The notes below the pieces were generated by a model that saw only the letters and a program-made list of their open reading frames with translations, was not told where the DNA came from and made no database searches. A stretch of DNA of 64,000 nt from Symbiodinium kawagutii (Eukaryota; Sar; Dinophyceae; Suessiales; Symbiodiniaceae): positions 6,627 through 70,626 of the forward strand of contig VSDK01020320.1 in NCBI GenBank assembly GCA_009767595.1, given 5' to 3'. The number at the start of each line of letters is the position of its first letter. Position 1 is the stretch's first letter. This document shows positions 44,001 through 53,899 of this stretch, in pieces. A program made the translations under genes and the position numbers.

Positions 44001-45331
44001 TTTTGCCTTCGACTCGAGTGATTGCCAGTGCAGCCTTGGCAGGACGCTGCAACAATTCTGCCCATTTTCAAGAGGTTGCTGCGACACAAACTTGATGTGA
44101 AAACTCTTCGATCGACTGGTGTTGGGAAGGAGCACACAGCACACAGCACACAGCTTGACACATCTAGACACACTTCACTTCTTTTAAGGATTTGCCATTG
44201 AAACGCTGCAGGAAGTCAACGATCCCTGCTTCAAGAACCATGTTGATGCCAAGGTAGGACTAGGTACCAGGACTTCTAGTTGAAACCAATGTACCTGACA
44301 AGGTCCGAAATGCTAGCGCGCAGCTGGTGGAAACGTGGAAGGCCAGAGCGAACCTGTACAAATGCCTTGGCAATGTCTCTTCTCAAATGCGCTGGACGTC
44401 AGGCAATTGCAATGGGACGTTCGCCCAAAGCTTAAACCTGAATGTCACGCATGGGTGATGTAGAGGTGCTGTTTGCATCCTGTTCATCCTTAAGCAGCTG
44501 AGCTGCTTTGCTTTCTATTCAGCAACTCTTTTGGAATTCAGCTACAAGTATCATTTTTCAGTAGAAATGATGTTGACACGTGCAGGCTTTTGAACCACAA
44601 CATCTCAAGGTTGCATCTTCGAACATCTCGGGTGATTACATTATCAAACAGGAGAAAGTAGTAGATGTTATTAGAAAAGAAACTTTAACTGTAAAACATC
44701 TTGTTTGCTAATGAATTAACTGTTGGGTATCCCACAGCTTGTTACTGAGACAGACGTAAACTTCGGCAATCTTGAAAAGTAGGGGTGGCTTAAAAGGCTC
44801 TTTTTCTGCACGAAGAAGAAGTGTGAAAATCCCAACACAGGATTTCTTAGAGCCAAAAACTGGATCAGATGGTGGACTTTTCAGGAAATCTGATCAGAAC
44901 AAATCAGAAAATCAGATTTTCAGAAAATCTGAGTTGACTTTGTACACCTTGGGATCGTGATGGTGGACAGTGTGGCTACCATCCCAAGGCCTCCAGCACC
45001 TCAGTCTGAGCCTGCACCATCCGTGCCGTCTGAGCTGGCACCTAAGGGTCTTGAGAGGAGAATAGGATAAGAGGACGACCTAAGAGGACGACTTAAGAGA
45101 ACAAGGAAATCAGGAAAGGAGATGAAAGGAGGACCTTGGACTGGACTCACTTTGGAGCTAAAAACTGCCTTGGGAAATGCTAAGCATGAGCTCAAAGACA
45201 TCGACAGAATGCCTTCCAATTCTGACAGAATTTCAAATCGATTCCTTGTAGTCTGCAGGTCAACGACTCCGAGCAAGGACTGCTCCAACTTTTTTCTGTC
45301 GCTGCATTGATGTCCACCTTCGCTCTGGCAG
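41011..45331. other. Unassigned, scattered exon-like islands
   Basis: A frame at about 42385-42540 (FTFYFELSSAEFKDFVSFQA...) reads like protein but has no family match. A perfect inverted repeat, TCAGATTTTC-A-GAAAATCTGA, lies at 44912-44932. GACTTGAAGT duplicates at 43937-43957 and an 11-bp repeat lies at 43868-43895. A frame ending with the donor CTGCAG|GT at 45258 (LELKTALGNAKHELKDIDRM...) may be an exon. Confidence 0.3.
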
Positions 45332-45445
45332 GAGAAGCGAAAGGCAGAAAAATCATCGAAGACTGAGAAGGAGGCGGAGTGGCAAGGAGACAAGGAGAAG
45401 ACTGCCTTTGAAAGTGGGAAGTTTCGTACTCGTTTCAACTCTCAG
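45332..45445 (+). CDS. Internal exon candidate, Lys/Glu-rich
   Basis: Exactly 38 codons between the acceptor GGCAG (ending 45331) and the donor TCAG|GTAAAA (45446). The peptide starts EKRKAEKSSKTEKEAEWQGD and ends FESGKFRTRFNSQ, a charged helix. Clean borders and phase support an exon. Nearby islands at 45126-45258 and about 45550-45725 (with LCRLCPFQCVMCEHEA, a four-Cys pattern, before GTGTAAGT) may belong to the same gene, but the phases could not be reconciled. Confidence 0.4.
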
Positions 45446-48170
45446 GTAAAACGTAGCAAGGCAGAAGAAAAGGCCGAAAGTCCGAATCAGGAGCTGCTTG
45501 GAGAACTGTGAGATGCCATGCATGCCATGCTGGTTCCCAGTTTTCAAGGAGCTGGCTGCCCAATTTAAAGAACTCGCTGCACACGAGTTCAAGCCTGGCA
45601 CTCAACTCTGTCGACTCTGTCCCTTCCAGTGTGTGATGTGTGAGCATGAAGCGCTGGCGGCAAAGGATCTGCAGAAGTTCTTCAAATATCTTCTCCCTAT
45701 CTTCAATCTTTCTGTCATTCCTGGTGTAAGTCCTGAGAAGTCCAGTTTCACTCTGGCAAGGAAAGGCGGTTCAAGCAAGTTCGCGGGCATTGCCTTTAAC
45801 AAGGCCGGCAGAGAGGTTCGATGAGCAATCTCAGATTTCAGCCCAGCTCTCACGGCAGAGATGTCAGGTGGTAGCAGTTCTTCAAGGTCTGGAAGAAAAG
45901 GCCTGGGCGCTCGAGATGATTCGAGCAATATCAATCAGATTCAAGCAGTATGATGTTTTTGATCCTGTAGGTTACATCATCTTACATCTTATTTGCGACA
46001 TGCCTTGTCGTGTCAAGCTGGCGCTGACTGTGAGGTGACTTCCGGAAAGTCTATCGCTCATTTGCAAGGTATTGGAAAGGCAGCGTGACTTTCATTGTTG
46101 GAGTCCTGCAAGATTCTGTGCATGATCCGTGTCAGGAATCAGTCAAGAAGATTGATCAATACTTGGAGAAAGGAGCCTTGGCAAATTCCCAGAATTGCAG
46201 ATCAAAACAGATCATGTTCTTCGTTGCATTGTTGTTAAAGCCACAGAAGCACCAGTCGTCGTGACAAATCACGTTTGTCTTCCAATAAGTGAAGTGGTAT
46301 GGGTAAGCAAGCGGCAGCGGTGTGCAAAGCATGATCTGCACTTCATGCGATGTTTTTTGCACACGTGATCATGATCATGTAGATTTTCGTCTAAAGCACT
46401 TGGCCCTGCCAGTCGGAAGGCAACATACGCATGCCATGTAAAAAACTCGCAGTGTTCTCGTTTTCGGGTGGTTTTTTGTGTTGATCAGCAGGTATGTGTT
46501 GCACACATTTTGGAGCTGCTCAGTCTTCCGCTCTCATTGAGACTTCTGATTGGACTCCCTAGACTTTGATGACTTTGTTGTGCAAGGAATCATCGACAAA
46601 TTGGAAAGAATTCGCAACGGCGAAGAGGATTAGCAATCATTGGTTTAGTGATCGCTTGGCAAAAGCAGCTGGAATGGGAATGCACTCATTGGTCCACAGT
46701 GCATTGAATGCTAGCCGCCTCCTTGAATTCCAGTGGCCGCCAAATTGCTGCTCGGTCTTTTGGGAGAAATTGGTCGAAGCCATTGGAAGAGTGGAACTGG
46801 ATGGAACATCGTTTTGGAACATCCTGGAACTGGCTGCTTTGAGTCTCTCGTTGAACAAATCGCCGGCATTTTCTCAACCTTTCAGCGTCAAAAAATAAAC
46901 CCACATGTGTGCTTCAAAAATGCAGCCAATGTGTTTTTGGAGTCTATACATGATGACAACCCTACCACTTCAAAGCAGACGATGCATACATCCAACAGTA
47001 CATATCTTGAGTGATTCATCACTCAACTTCGATCTTTGAACAAGTTCGAAGGTGCCTGACACTTTGAGCCACAAAGCATTGCAGCAGGAANNNNNNNNNN
47101 NNNNNNNNNNNNNNNNNNNNNNNNNNNNNNNNNNNNNNNNNNNNNNNNNNNNNNNNNNNNNNNNNNNNNNNNNNNNNNNNNNNNNNNNNNNNNNNNNNNN
47201 NNNNNNNNNNNNNNNNNNNNNNNCAGGAATGCAAGTACATAAGAGTCTCTTCTACCGTGTGAGGACATGGACACCACTATCCCAAGTGATTTCTACATGG
47301 GGTTGAGTCACATCTGGACTTGCTTAGACAGTCTATGAGCCAAGATGGACGGCACCCAAAGAAGTGCACCCAGGCAGGGTGATCACTGATCACAAACAGG
47401 ACCGAAATATATCGACCCAAGGACGTGTAGTCTCCTAGAAGCACCCATAGAAATTCAGATTCGGTGCTTTCAATTTAGCGTCGATTAGTTTGAGGCTGAA
47501 GCAAAGGGCGTCTTGGCAGTTGCAGTGGTTGCAGCCGCCATGGCTTGCAGGTTCGGCCTCTTGTTGGGGAGGAACGAAGTTGGTAGCAAGATGACATGCA
47601 AATGTCAAAGTGTGTCAAGTGATGTCAAGTGTTCCAATTCCAAATCTTGCTCCATTGATGCACTTTGAATCTTTCTGAGGTCCTCAGACACTGCCCAAAT
47701 CTCTCCTGCATGTCAAGCCTGGAGCTCAAGCTCGTGTTGTTGCAAGGGCGAACGTGTCTTCATACCTGGCAAAAAATATGACACCAAAGCACCGAAGATG
47801 CCAACGTCAGGTAAATAATAATCCCTAAGTAATCTTCTAAAAAGGAACGCTTTGTCACAGGTCAGAGTTTGTTCCGTGCTGCTAGGTTGCTCAGAATCGG
47901 CATCATCACAAGAACGGAGGCTACTGTCGGAGTATTACAAAGTTTCTCAATGGCGAGGTGCGATGTGATTTCGATTGATTTCGGCAGATTGACTGGGATC
48001 CATGCTGGCATTGGCTGCCTTGGGTATGAACAGCATGCTTTTCTATTCGGCCACCATCTTGGACTCAGTGCGCTATTTGCTTTCTTCAAAACGGTCACTT
48101 TTGAAGGCGCAGAGAATGCAACGAAAGGAGCTCCTGGAAGAGATTCAGAGACTGTCCGTGTCTGACAGAG
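45446..48170. other. Unassigned, including a 133-N gap
   Basis: N run at 47091-47223. Frames at 46566-46898 and 47869-48165 (+) are open but unrecognised. No repeats of note apart from TGTCAAGTGA decamers at 47601-47630. Confidence 0.35.
47091..47223. other. Assembly gap (133 N)
   Basis: A run of N. CAGGAA stands on both sides, so a collapsed repeat is possible. Confidence 0.99.
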
Positions 48171-48200
48171 ACTTTCAGGATCTTTCAGGATCTTTCAGGG
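48171..48200. repeat. ATCTTTCAGG minisatellite, 10-bp unit
   Basis: Three copies with an exact 10-bp period and a fourth decayed one. Confidence 0.9.
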
Positions 48201-48810
48201 TTTTCAGTTTTAGGTTTTTTTTAAGGGACACTTTGAAAGTTTGATGAACGCTGCTGCACAAATTGTTGAACAACAGCTGAGGCTGTCAGATCCAGTGCTG
48301 AATGTCAGGTGGAAGTCACAGCAATCCTGAAATTTAGCTGTCCACAGCAGAAAACATCAGACGGTTGACCACCTCATGACCAGGGAGTGCATGGTCGCAT
48401 TGAAAGTGTTGGGTCCGCATCTTAGATTTGAGGTGTTAAGGCTTTTTGTGAAGCGGATGCTGCTGTTTTTGGAAAGGATTGTTTGCAAGTGAAGACTACT
48501 TGTGTTGTAGACCAGTCGACCATTTGTTCAAGAAGTCGAGCAGGCCAACGAAAGCTTTGGCAAGAAGCACTCAATTTGTGCCAACCTCTGACGTTGTGTA
48601 GGTCGATTATGGTCAAGTTGCTTCCGGTGGACATTGCATGCTAGGGCTCATTGGGGATGAAATGGCAGGTTATTCATACAGGATTGATGGCCGATAGCGT
48701 ATCTGAGGATGGAAAGCATGTCCTTGAAAGGTTGGAAGCTTTAGATTTCCAAGATTTGCACTCCTTGACTTTCTTGCATCACCGTTCCGCTCCATGATGT
48801 TTGATTTGAG

Positions 48811-48879
48811 ATGGCTCGAGGTCTAGAACCCGACGAATTTGTTTTCAACAAGATCATCAGCATTTGTGCCAGCAACAAG
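48811..48879 (+). CDS. PPR exon (MARGLEPDEFVFNKIISICA)
   Basis: AG precedes and AAG|GTGAG follows. GLEPDEFVFNKIISICASNK is the second half of a PPR unit (PD, then helix ending in the I.aCa motif). The ATG at the border is probably internal, not the gene start. Confidence 0.6.
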
Positions 48880-50037
48880 GTGAGAAAAGATGAGAAAAGC
48901 AATGATGTTTTGTAGTTGTGTGAAGTGTTTTGACTTTGACTTTGGCCTTTCTCCCTGCAGGAAGGACTGTGAGCCCCTCAGTGTGTTTCAAGTCTTTGGA
49001 TGCAGAAGATGCAAGTGATAAGACTACATAAGGACTGCCACCCCTTTTGCCCAATCCAAAGAGAGGAAAGGCAGACAACCAAGTGAGGGAGTGTTCTTGG
49101 CAGAAGCTATTCATGAAAAGCAATGAAACAGCTAGCGTCCCACAGCCACTAACGACCCTTTCCAAGCCCTCGGAAAAGAAAAGCAGCATGGCGTCAATGT
49201 CCCTTCTGAAACCCTGTGGGAAAACTAAAATGCGGAGTGGCTAACAACCCTTCCAACTGCCCAAACGAGTGCCCTAACACATGCATTTTGCAAACAATTA
49301 TACATCGGCTAAGGTCCCTTTGTAAGCCCAACAAAAACAAACTACAGAGTAGCATTGGTTCCTTCCCAAACCTTTTCATCGTCCCAACGTCCAACCAGTT
49401 GGAACTGGATGTGCAACTGCAAATCCTTCTCTTTCGATCCGCGCTGGTGTCCTATTTTCTGGTGCGCTCCCCTTGCTGCACCCGGTGTCGACAGACTCTC
49501 GAATCCTTCTGGATTTGCCCTAGGCCTGCCTGGAGCCTGCTGGGAACCATGCGCAATCGAAGGCTCTCTCCAGACTTACATGCTTGTACCAGACTCATTT
49601 CGCCTTGTCGATGTGTGGTTGGTGCAATGTTCAACGAAACTTGCAGACAGCTTTCGTCCCTAGTCATATTTGATAAGCTCTTCAGGCTGGTTTGTTTTCG
49701 AATGCTTTGGCCATATCATCAAGAAATTGAGAATAGAGATGGAATCAGATGGCATCAGATGGCATCAGATGGCATCAGATGGTCATGGAAGGGCAGATTT
49801 GGCTTCTGAAATTCTCAAAGTTGAGGGAGGGCAGAGGATCAATGGTTTGCCGAGGTAACATGGTCATTGGAGCCCTGGCACCTGGAGGTTCGTGGGAGAA
49901 GGTGTGGTCTTGGGCACGGTAGTTGCCCACGATCTCAAACTCAAAAAATCTCGAAACTCTTTGAACTTAAACTTAACTTAGTCTTTTCAAAGGAACTAAG
50001 CTCTTAAGTCGGTCTTAGCCGATCTGCTGTCTTTCAG
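48880..50037. other. Probable intron or spacer inside the PPR locus
   Basis: An open frame at 49216-49809 (197 codons, + strand) crosses it but shows no PPR or other pattern. It contains the minisatellite at 49741. Confidence 0.35.
49741..49782. repeat. ATCAGATGGC minisatellite, 10-bp unit, 4 copies
   Basis: Four exact copies, GGCATCAGAT phase. Confidence 0.95.
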
Positions 50038-50209
50038 GCTCTTGCAGTGCTTGACTCCATCAAGGGCCACCAGATGGTCCCTGACACGGTGTCATCCTCA
50101 GTTTCCCGTGCTGCAAAGACCTCCCTGTCACAGACTTGGGGCACCCCTTCTGAAGGTCACCATGAACTCCGCTATCGCTGCATGTGCCCAGAGCAGGAGG
50201 TGGATCGAG
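50038..50209 (+). pseudogene. PPR exon with internal frame change
   Basis: Starts after TTTCAG with ALAVLDSIKGHQMVPDTVSS (helix B, linker, PD of the next unit). After SLSQ the coding pattern moves one frame over to VTMNSAIAACAQSRRWIE, then the donor GAG|GTCAGC. Either an indel has broken the exon or a short intron is hidden between 50133 and 50144, which seems too small. Confidence 0.5.
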
Positions 50210-50452
50210 GTCAGCACTTCAATCACACCATTAGATGCACAAATTTCTGGCTTGTGCAGCATGTGCCAGCTGGTGTAAAAAGACACACACACACACAGGG
50301 CTTTGCTATGAAAAGAAACTGAAGTACTGGAGTGTATTGTCACATCTGATAGCAAGATGCACGGATTTCTCCTGAGCTGTGGGCAAATCAGCATTCGTTT
50401 GGCTTAAACCTCTTGCGCAGCACTCTCATTTGGGCCCCTTCGAAACCAGCAG

Positions 50453-50605
50453 GCCATTCAATTGCTCGATGAAGGGCAGTGTGCAACCTAGCAAAGTGGT
50501 ACCAACACGTTGCCTTGACAATCAGCTCATTTCCATTTTTCCAAGGCGTTTGCCTGGGCCAGATGTAACGACTTACGGAGCCACCATGCATGCCTGTGAG
50601 GCGTG
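50453..50605 (+). pseudogene. PPR island, two frames
   Basis: After CAG, one frame reads AIQLLDEGQCAT then stops. A neighbouring frame carries LPGPDVTTYGATMHACEACF, a typical PPR second half. Confidence 0.45.
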
Positions 50606-50853
50606 CTTCTATGTGGTGCACTGTGTCTTTTTGTATTTTGTTAATTTGGCGTTTCTTTGTTTTCATTTGTTTTCTTATATGCTCTGTTTCTTTCTTTCTA
50701 ATTTGGATCACATTGGCTTGCTTTATTGACATATATTTATCTAACATTGTTTTAATGTTGTTTTGGCTGGTTTTACTTTATTTGGATTTTTTGTTTTTCA
50801 TGTTTTTCTCTTTATCATTTTACTTTGTAATGCTGTGTTTGGGGGCGCCTTAG

Positions 50854-50919
50854 GCAAAGTGGCAGCTGGTTTTGCACCTCCTCGACGAGATGCAAAGCAA
50901 GAAGTTGCAGCCCAACGAG
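50854..50919 (+). CDS. PPR exon (KWQLVLHLLDEMQSKKLQPN)
   Basis: The acceptor TTAG ends at 50853. The unit begins with the W..vL.LLdeM helix and ends PNE before GAG|GCGTGG, which would be a GC donor of the kind dinoflagellates use. Confidence 0.6.
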
Positions 50920-51182
50920 GCGTGGCGGTGCAATTGGGATCCAAAGCAACGTGGGGCCCCAAGGTTTTTGGGAGAACTAAGGGAGAGCGAGGGAGAATTA
51001 GCTCCAAGATGCTCCAAGTTCTTTCCTTCTTTTGATTCTCCTCCTCCTCCTCCTTCTCCTTCTCCTTCTTCTTCATCTCCTTCATCTCCTTCTCTACCCT
51101 ACTCTTTTTTGATGTTTTTTGTAGCTGATTGGACTTCACACTTCAGTGGTTGGGACAGTCGGGACAGCTTCTTTGAACTCAG

Positions 51183-51248
51183 ATGATCTCCGCTTCTGCC
51201 CTCGGAGCATGCGCCAAAGGATCTCCTGTGCCTTGGAAGCACTCAGAG
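51183..51248 (+). CDS. PPR island (MISASALGACAKGSPVPW)
   Basis: After TCAG the text SASALGACAKG is the PPR helix B motif. The adjoining CALEALRD, in a second frame, would be the helix A of the following unit, so an indel probably lies between them. Confidence 0.5.
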
Positions 51249-51644
51249 ACCCCAAACTCATCGACGGTCAGATATGCATCATGTCCGTTCCCACGCATGA
51301 CTTCCAAGGAAAAGAGCACGGATCTCTTCACCAGTTTGAAGGAACAAAGAGTCAGGTGAGTTTCACACAGATTCTAAGTAGCTGTTTTTTTTTTGTGCTT
51401 TGAGGATGCTTTGAGCCGCATGGTGCCGATGAAGTAGAGTCAACCGCTTCCCGCCTTCCGCCTTTGTCTCTCTTGGAAGCACTCACTCGAAAGGCAGAAC
51501 AAGATTTCGTACACAGCGGCCTTGAGCGCGCCCAGACCTTGGGAACATGTGGCCAGTGGCAATTAGTCGGTCAGGACTTGGTAGCCTTGGTAGCTCTCCT
51601 GTGGTTCATTCCCTGAGGTGCCATGTTGACCAGTACCTTTGGGA

Positions 51645-51692
51645 ATGGTCACTGTACCTGCCTTTGCAATCAGTACAGCCAAAGCTTGGCAG
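51645..51692 (+). CDS. PPR half-repeat (MVTVPAFAISTAKAWQ)
   Basis: VTVPAFAISTAKAW fits the PPR helix B plus the Trp of the next unit. The donor CAG|GTGTTT follows. Too short to stand alone; accepted because of its neighbours. Confidence 0.45.
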
Positions 51693-51735
51693 GTGTTTTA
51701 AGATTGTTTCACTTGCTCTGAGGTGGTACTTGCAG

Positions 51736-51808
51736 GAAATGAAAACCACACAAATAGAGATTGACATCGGAATCATGAACGGCGTCATGGCAGTGTGTCC
51801 TTGCCTCA
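51736..51808 (+). CDS. PPR exon (EMKTTQIEIDIGIMNGVMAV)
   Basis: The acceptor TTGCAG ends at 51735. EMKTTQIEID is the end of helix A and the linker, and IGIMNGVMAVC is helix B. The downstream border is uncertain. Confidence 0.55.
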
Positions 51809-52085
51809 GCATGTCGACAAAGTGTCGGGTTCTGACGCATTTTGGTCTTGGTGACAGAAGTGTCAAGGTGAACAAGCGCACCAGTGGGGTCACTTGCAGA
51901 CATCACCTCAGTTCTCATTGCATCAGCATTTAACGGAGGAAGTGGGAAGAAACCATAGAAATGCTCTCTTGCAACATTCCGAGGAAGCGAAACACAAGAA
52001 TTGTGGAGCAACTGCTCGATGTGTCTCTCTTAGCTTCCTGGCTCAGCCTGGCTCATGCTCTCGCCTCAAAGTACTTCCTTTCTTG

Positions 52086-52178
52086 TGGATGGAGGACATC
52101 AAGTACTTCCAGCTGACGCCTGACATGATCTCCTATAGCCACACAATGGCAGCAGCAAAGCAGGCGGATTGGGACACA
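52086..52178 (+). CDS. PPR exon (WMEDIKYFQLTPDMISYSHT)
   Basis: A near-canonical unit: MEDIKYFQLTPDMISYSHTM then AAAKQADWD, including the PD linker, SY at the code positions and the closing W of the next helix A. Confidence 0.65.
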
Positions 52179-53012
52179 AACAATGTTGTATTTTTTTGTA
52201 TATTTTCTACAGTGCTTTTTTCATAGGTTGCGAAAAGCAAGTGTCAGGCTAGCTGATCCAGTTTTGTCAGTGAGGAAGGGGCTAAAAGGAAGGTTCATGT
52301 TGGGGCTAAGGTGGTGATCAGTTGAGAGGTCAGGTCTGTTCAATTGCCCCCAGTCATCCCAAGTCAATGTTCCGTGGGGGTTGGGAGGTGGCCAAGATAC
52401 CACGATTGTTGTTTCGTGTAAAGGCGGCCCAAGGGCGAGGAGAGAGGAACAGTAGTTGTGGGCCAACGCACAAGCTCAGAGTATGGCATTTTGCTACTGC
52501 TGAAGGGCCTTGGGAAATGACGCACTACGCACAGCCTCCGCCAGAGGCAAAACGGCACATGGCAACATCTCCTCTTTGACATGAGACATGGTTGCTGACC
52601 ACATTTGCTTTAAACTCGAGATACGTCACATTCAAATTTCAGTGAGTCACAACCACCCGACTGGAAGCATTTAGCTCCGCAGACAAGCCAAGAGAGGGCT
52701 TATTGCGCTTCGAACACATCATTCGGCCCATGGATAGTGTCGTGGGATGGTCGTGTCAAAGAAGCGCATTGGAAGGAAGTCGGATGCAAGTGCGGTTTTG
52801 TGACACCCATTTTTACTTTCCCACCTCCACCTGGCCCCTGCTTAGCTGTGGGGTTCTGTTGAGAAAAGATGCTGCTTTAAAACACCTGCGTGTGGGCGCC
52901 CTTGGTGTAACCTTTGCATTTTACAACTCGAAATACTTCGGACACGGGTGGTGCTGAGGGTGGTGAAGGTGGCCCAACATGTTTGATTTTGGTGTCGCTT
53001 GACATTGTCCAG

Positions 53013-53084
53013 GTTGGAGCCTGGGAAAGAGTTCTTGGGATTCTGGACGAAGCGCCATCATCTCAGCCGCTTTTTGTTGCAGGA
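53013..53084 (+). CDS. PPR exon (VGAWERVLGILDEAPS)
   Basis: The acceptor TCCAG ends at 53012. AWERVLGILDE is a PPR helix A. Text after SQPL is less typical, so the 3' border is a guess. Confidence 0.5.
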
Positions 53085-53413
53085 GATGTTGTATTCTCGA
53101 CGGGTTGGAGCTGAGGTGCACGCAAAAGATTCAGTTCTCAGCTTAAGAGAGGATTACATTGGGGCTTAATTTTTCAGTGACCATGTGGGTCTTTTTAGTT
53201 TTCTACACCTGTGGTGTGACATGCACTTTTTGTACTCGATTGGAAGCAAAGGCCAGATGGAGTTCTTTTCACGCACGCAATTTCGGCTTGCGCTGGTGGC
53301 AGCAGCCGTATCCTCAAACAACATGTGCTCAAATCATTTGTCATCCTATGTCGGATCAGTCAGTTCCATGCTTACCATAACCAACACATTGAAATCTTGA
53401 AACGTACTTAAAC

Positions 53414-53500
53414 AAATCCGCATTCCAAGGATGGCAACATGCTCTGACTTTGTTAGCTTCTGCAGATGCTGTCGGTGCGCCGCTCTTGATTTACAGCTCG
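53414..53500 (+). CDS. PPR island (SAFQGWQHALTLLASADAVG)
   Basis: GWQHALTLLASAD is a helix A motif. The frame ends at TAA 53501-53503 or at an unrecognised donor before it. Only 29 codons. Confidence 0.5.
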
Positions 53501-53823
53501 TAAATCAGCACTAGGGTTAAGAACGTTTCCATTTTCATGCCTATCCGATTGTTGTGCAGGCTCTCTTGAGTTTCATTGGAGTTCGGCCATGACAGCATGT
53601 TCGTGCCTTACTTTGACTTTCTTTTTGTGCGGTCTCTGAATCTAGGTTACAATGCCCTGCCAGAGCCGCGTTTGGAAGGGAAATACAGAAACTCCACAGT
53701 ATATTGGTCAGTACTTCTTAGAAAGAAACTTGTATGTATAGACTGGAAACTCCACAGGCATAATGTTTTGGTCGCCAGTGTCAACTGACGCATGTGGATC
53801 CAAAAATTTTACTTCGGTGGCAG

Positions 53824-53899
53824 GTGTAGATGCTACTCAATGGGAGCATGCCATCTCGCTGGCCCCGCAAATGGTGCAAGACAATCTGGCATGTCTTTC
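53824..53899 (+). CDS. PPR exon (VDATQWEHAISLAPQMVQDN)
   Basis: The acceptor GGCAG ends at 53823. QWEHAISLAPQM is a helix A with the usual W and M. The frame stays open to 54041, but text past QDNLACLSYSS is not PPR-like. Confidence 0.55.

Larger units (their letters stand above)
48811..53899 (+). other. PPR-protein gene or pseudogene, exon-fragmented
   Basis: At least ten islands on the + strand match the pentatricopeptide repeat pattern (W..AL.LLxxM....xxPDxxxYxxxIxAC). Each is about one repeat or less and most are bounded by AG and GT or GC. PPR proteins bind organellar RNA, helix pairs reading one base each, and dinoflagellates have large PPR families. Three islands (50038-50209, 50453-50605, 51183-51248) need a frame change inside the repeat to read through, so part or all of the locus may be decayed. 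The first exon is not identified, and the 3' end beyond 53.9 kb is unknown. Confidence 0.6.

Noticed and set aside
47019-47306. Frames drawn across the N run
   Set aside because: They consist mainly of unknown residues; no evidence.
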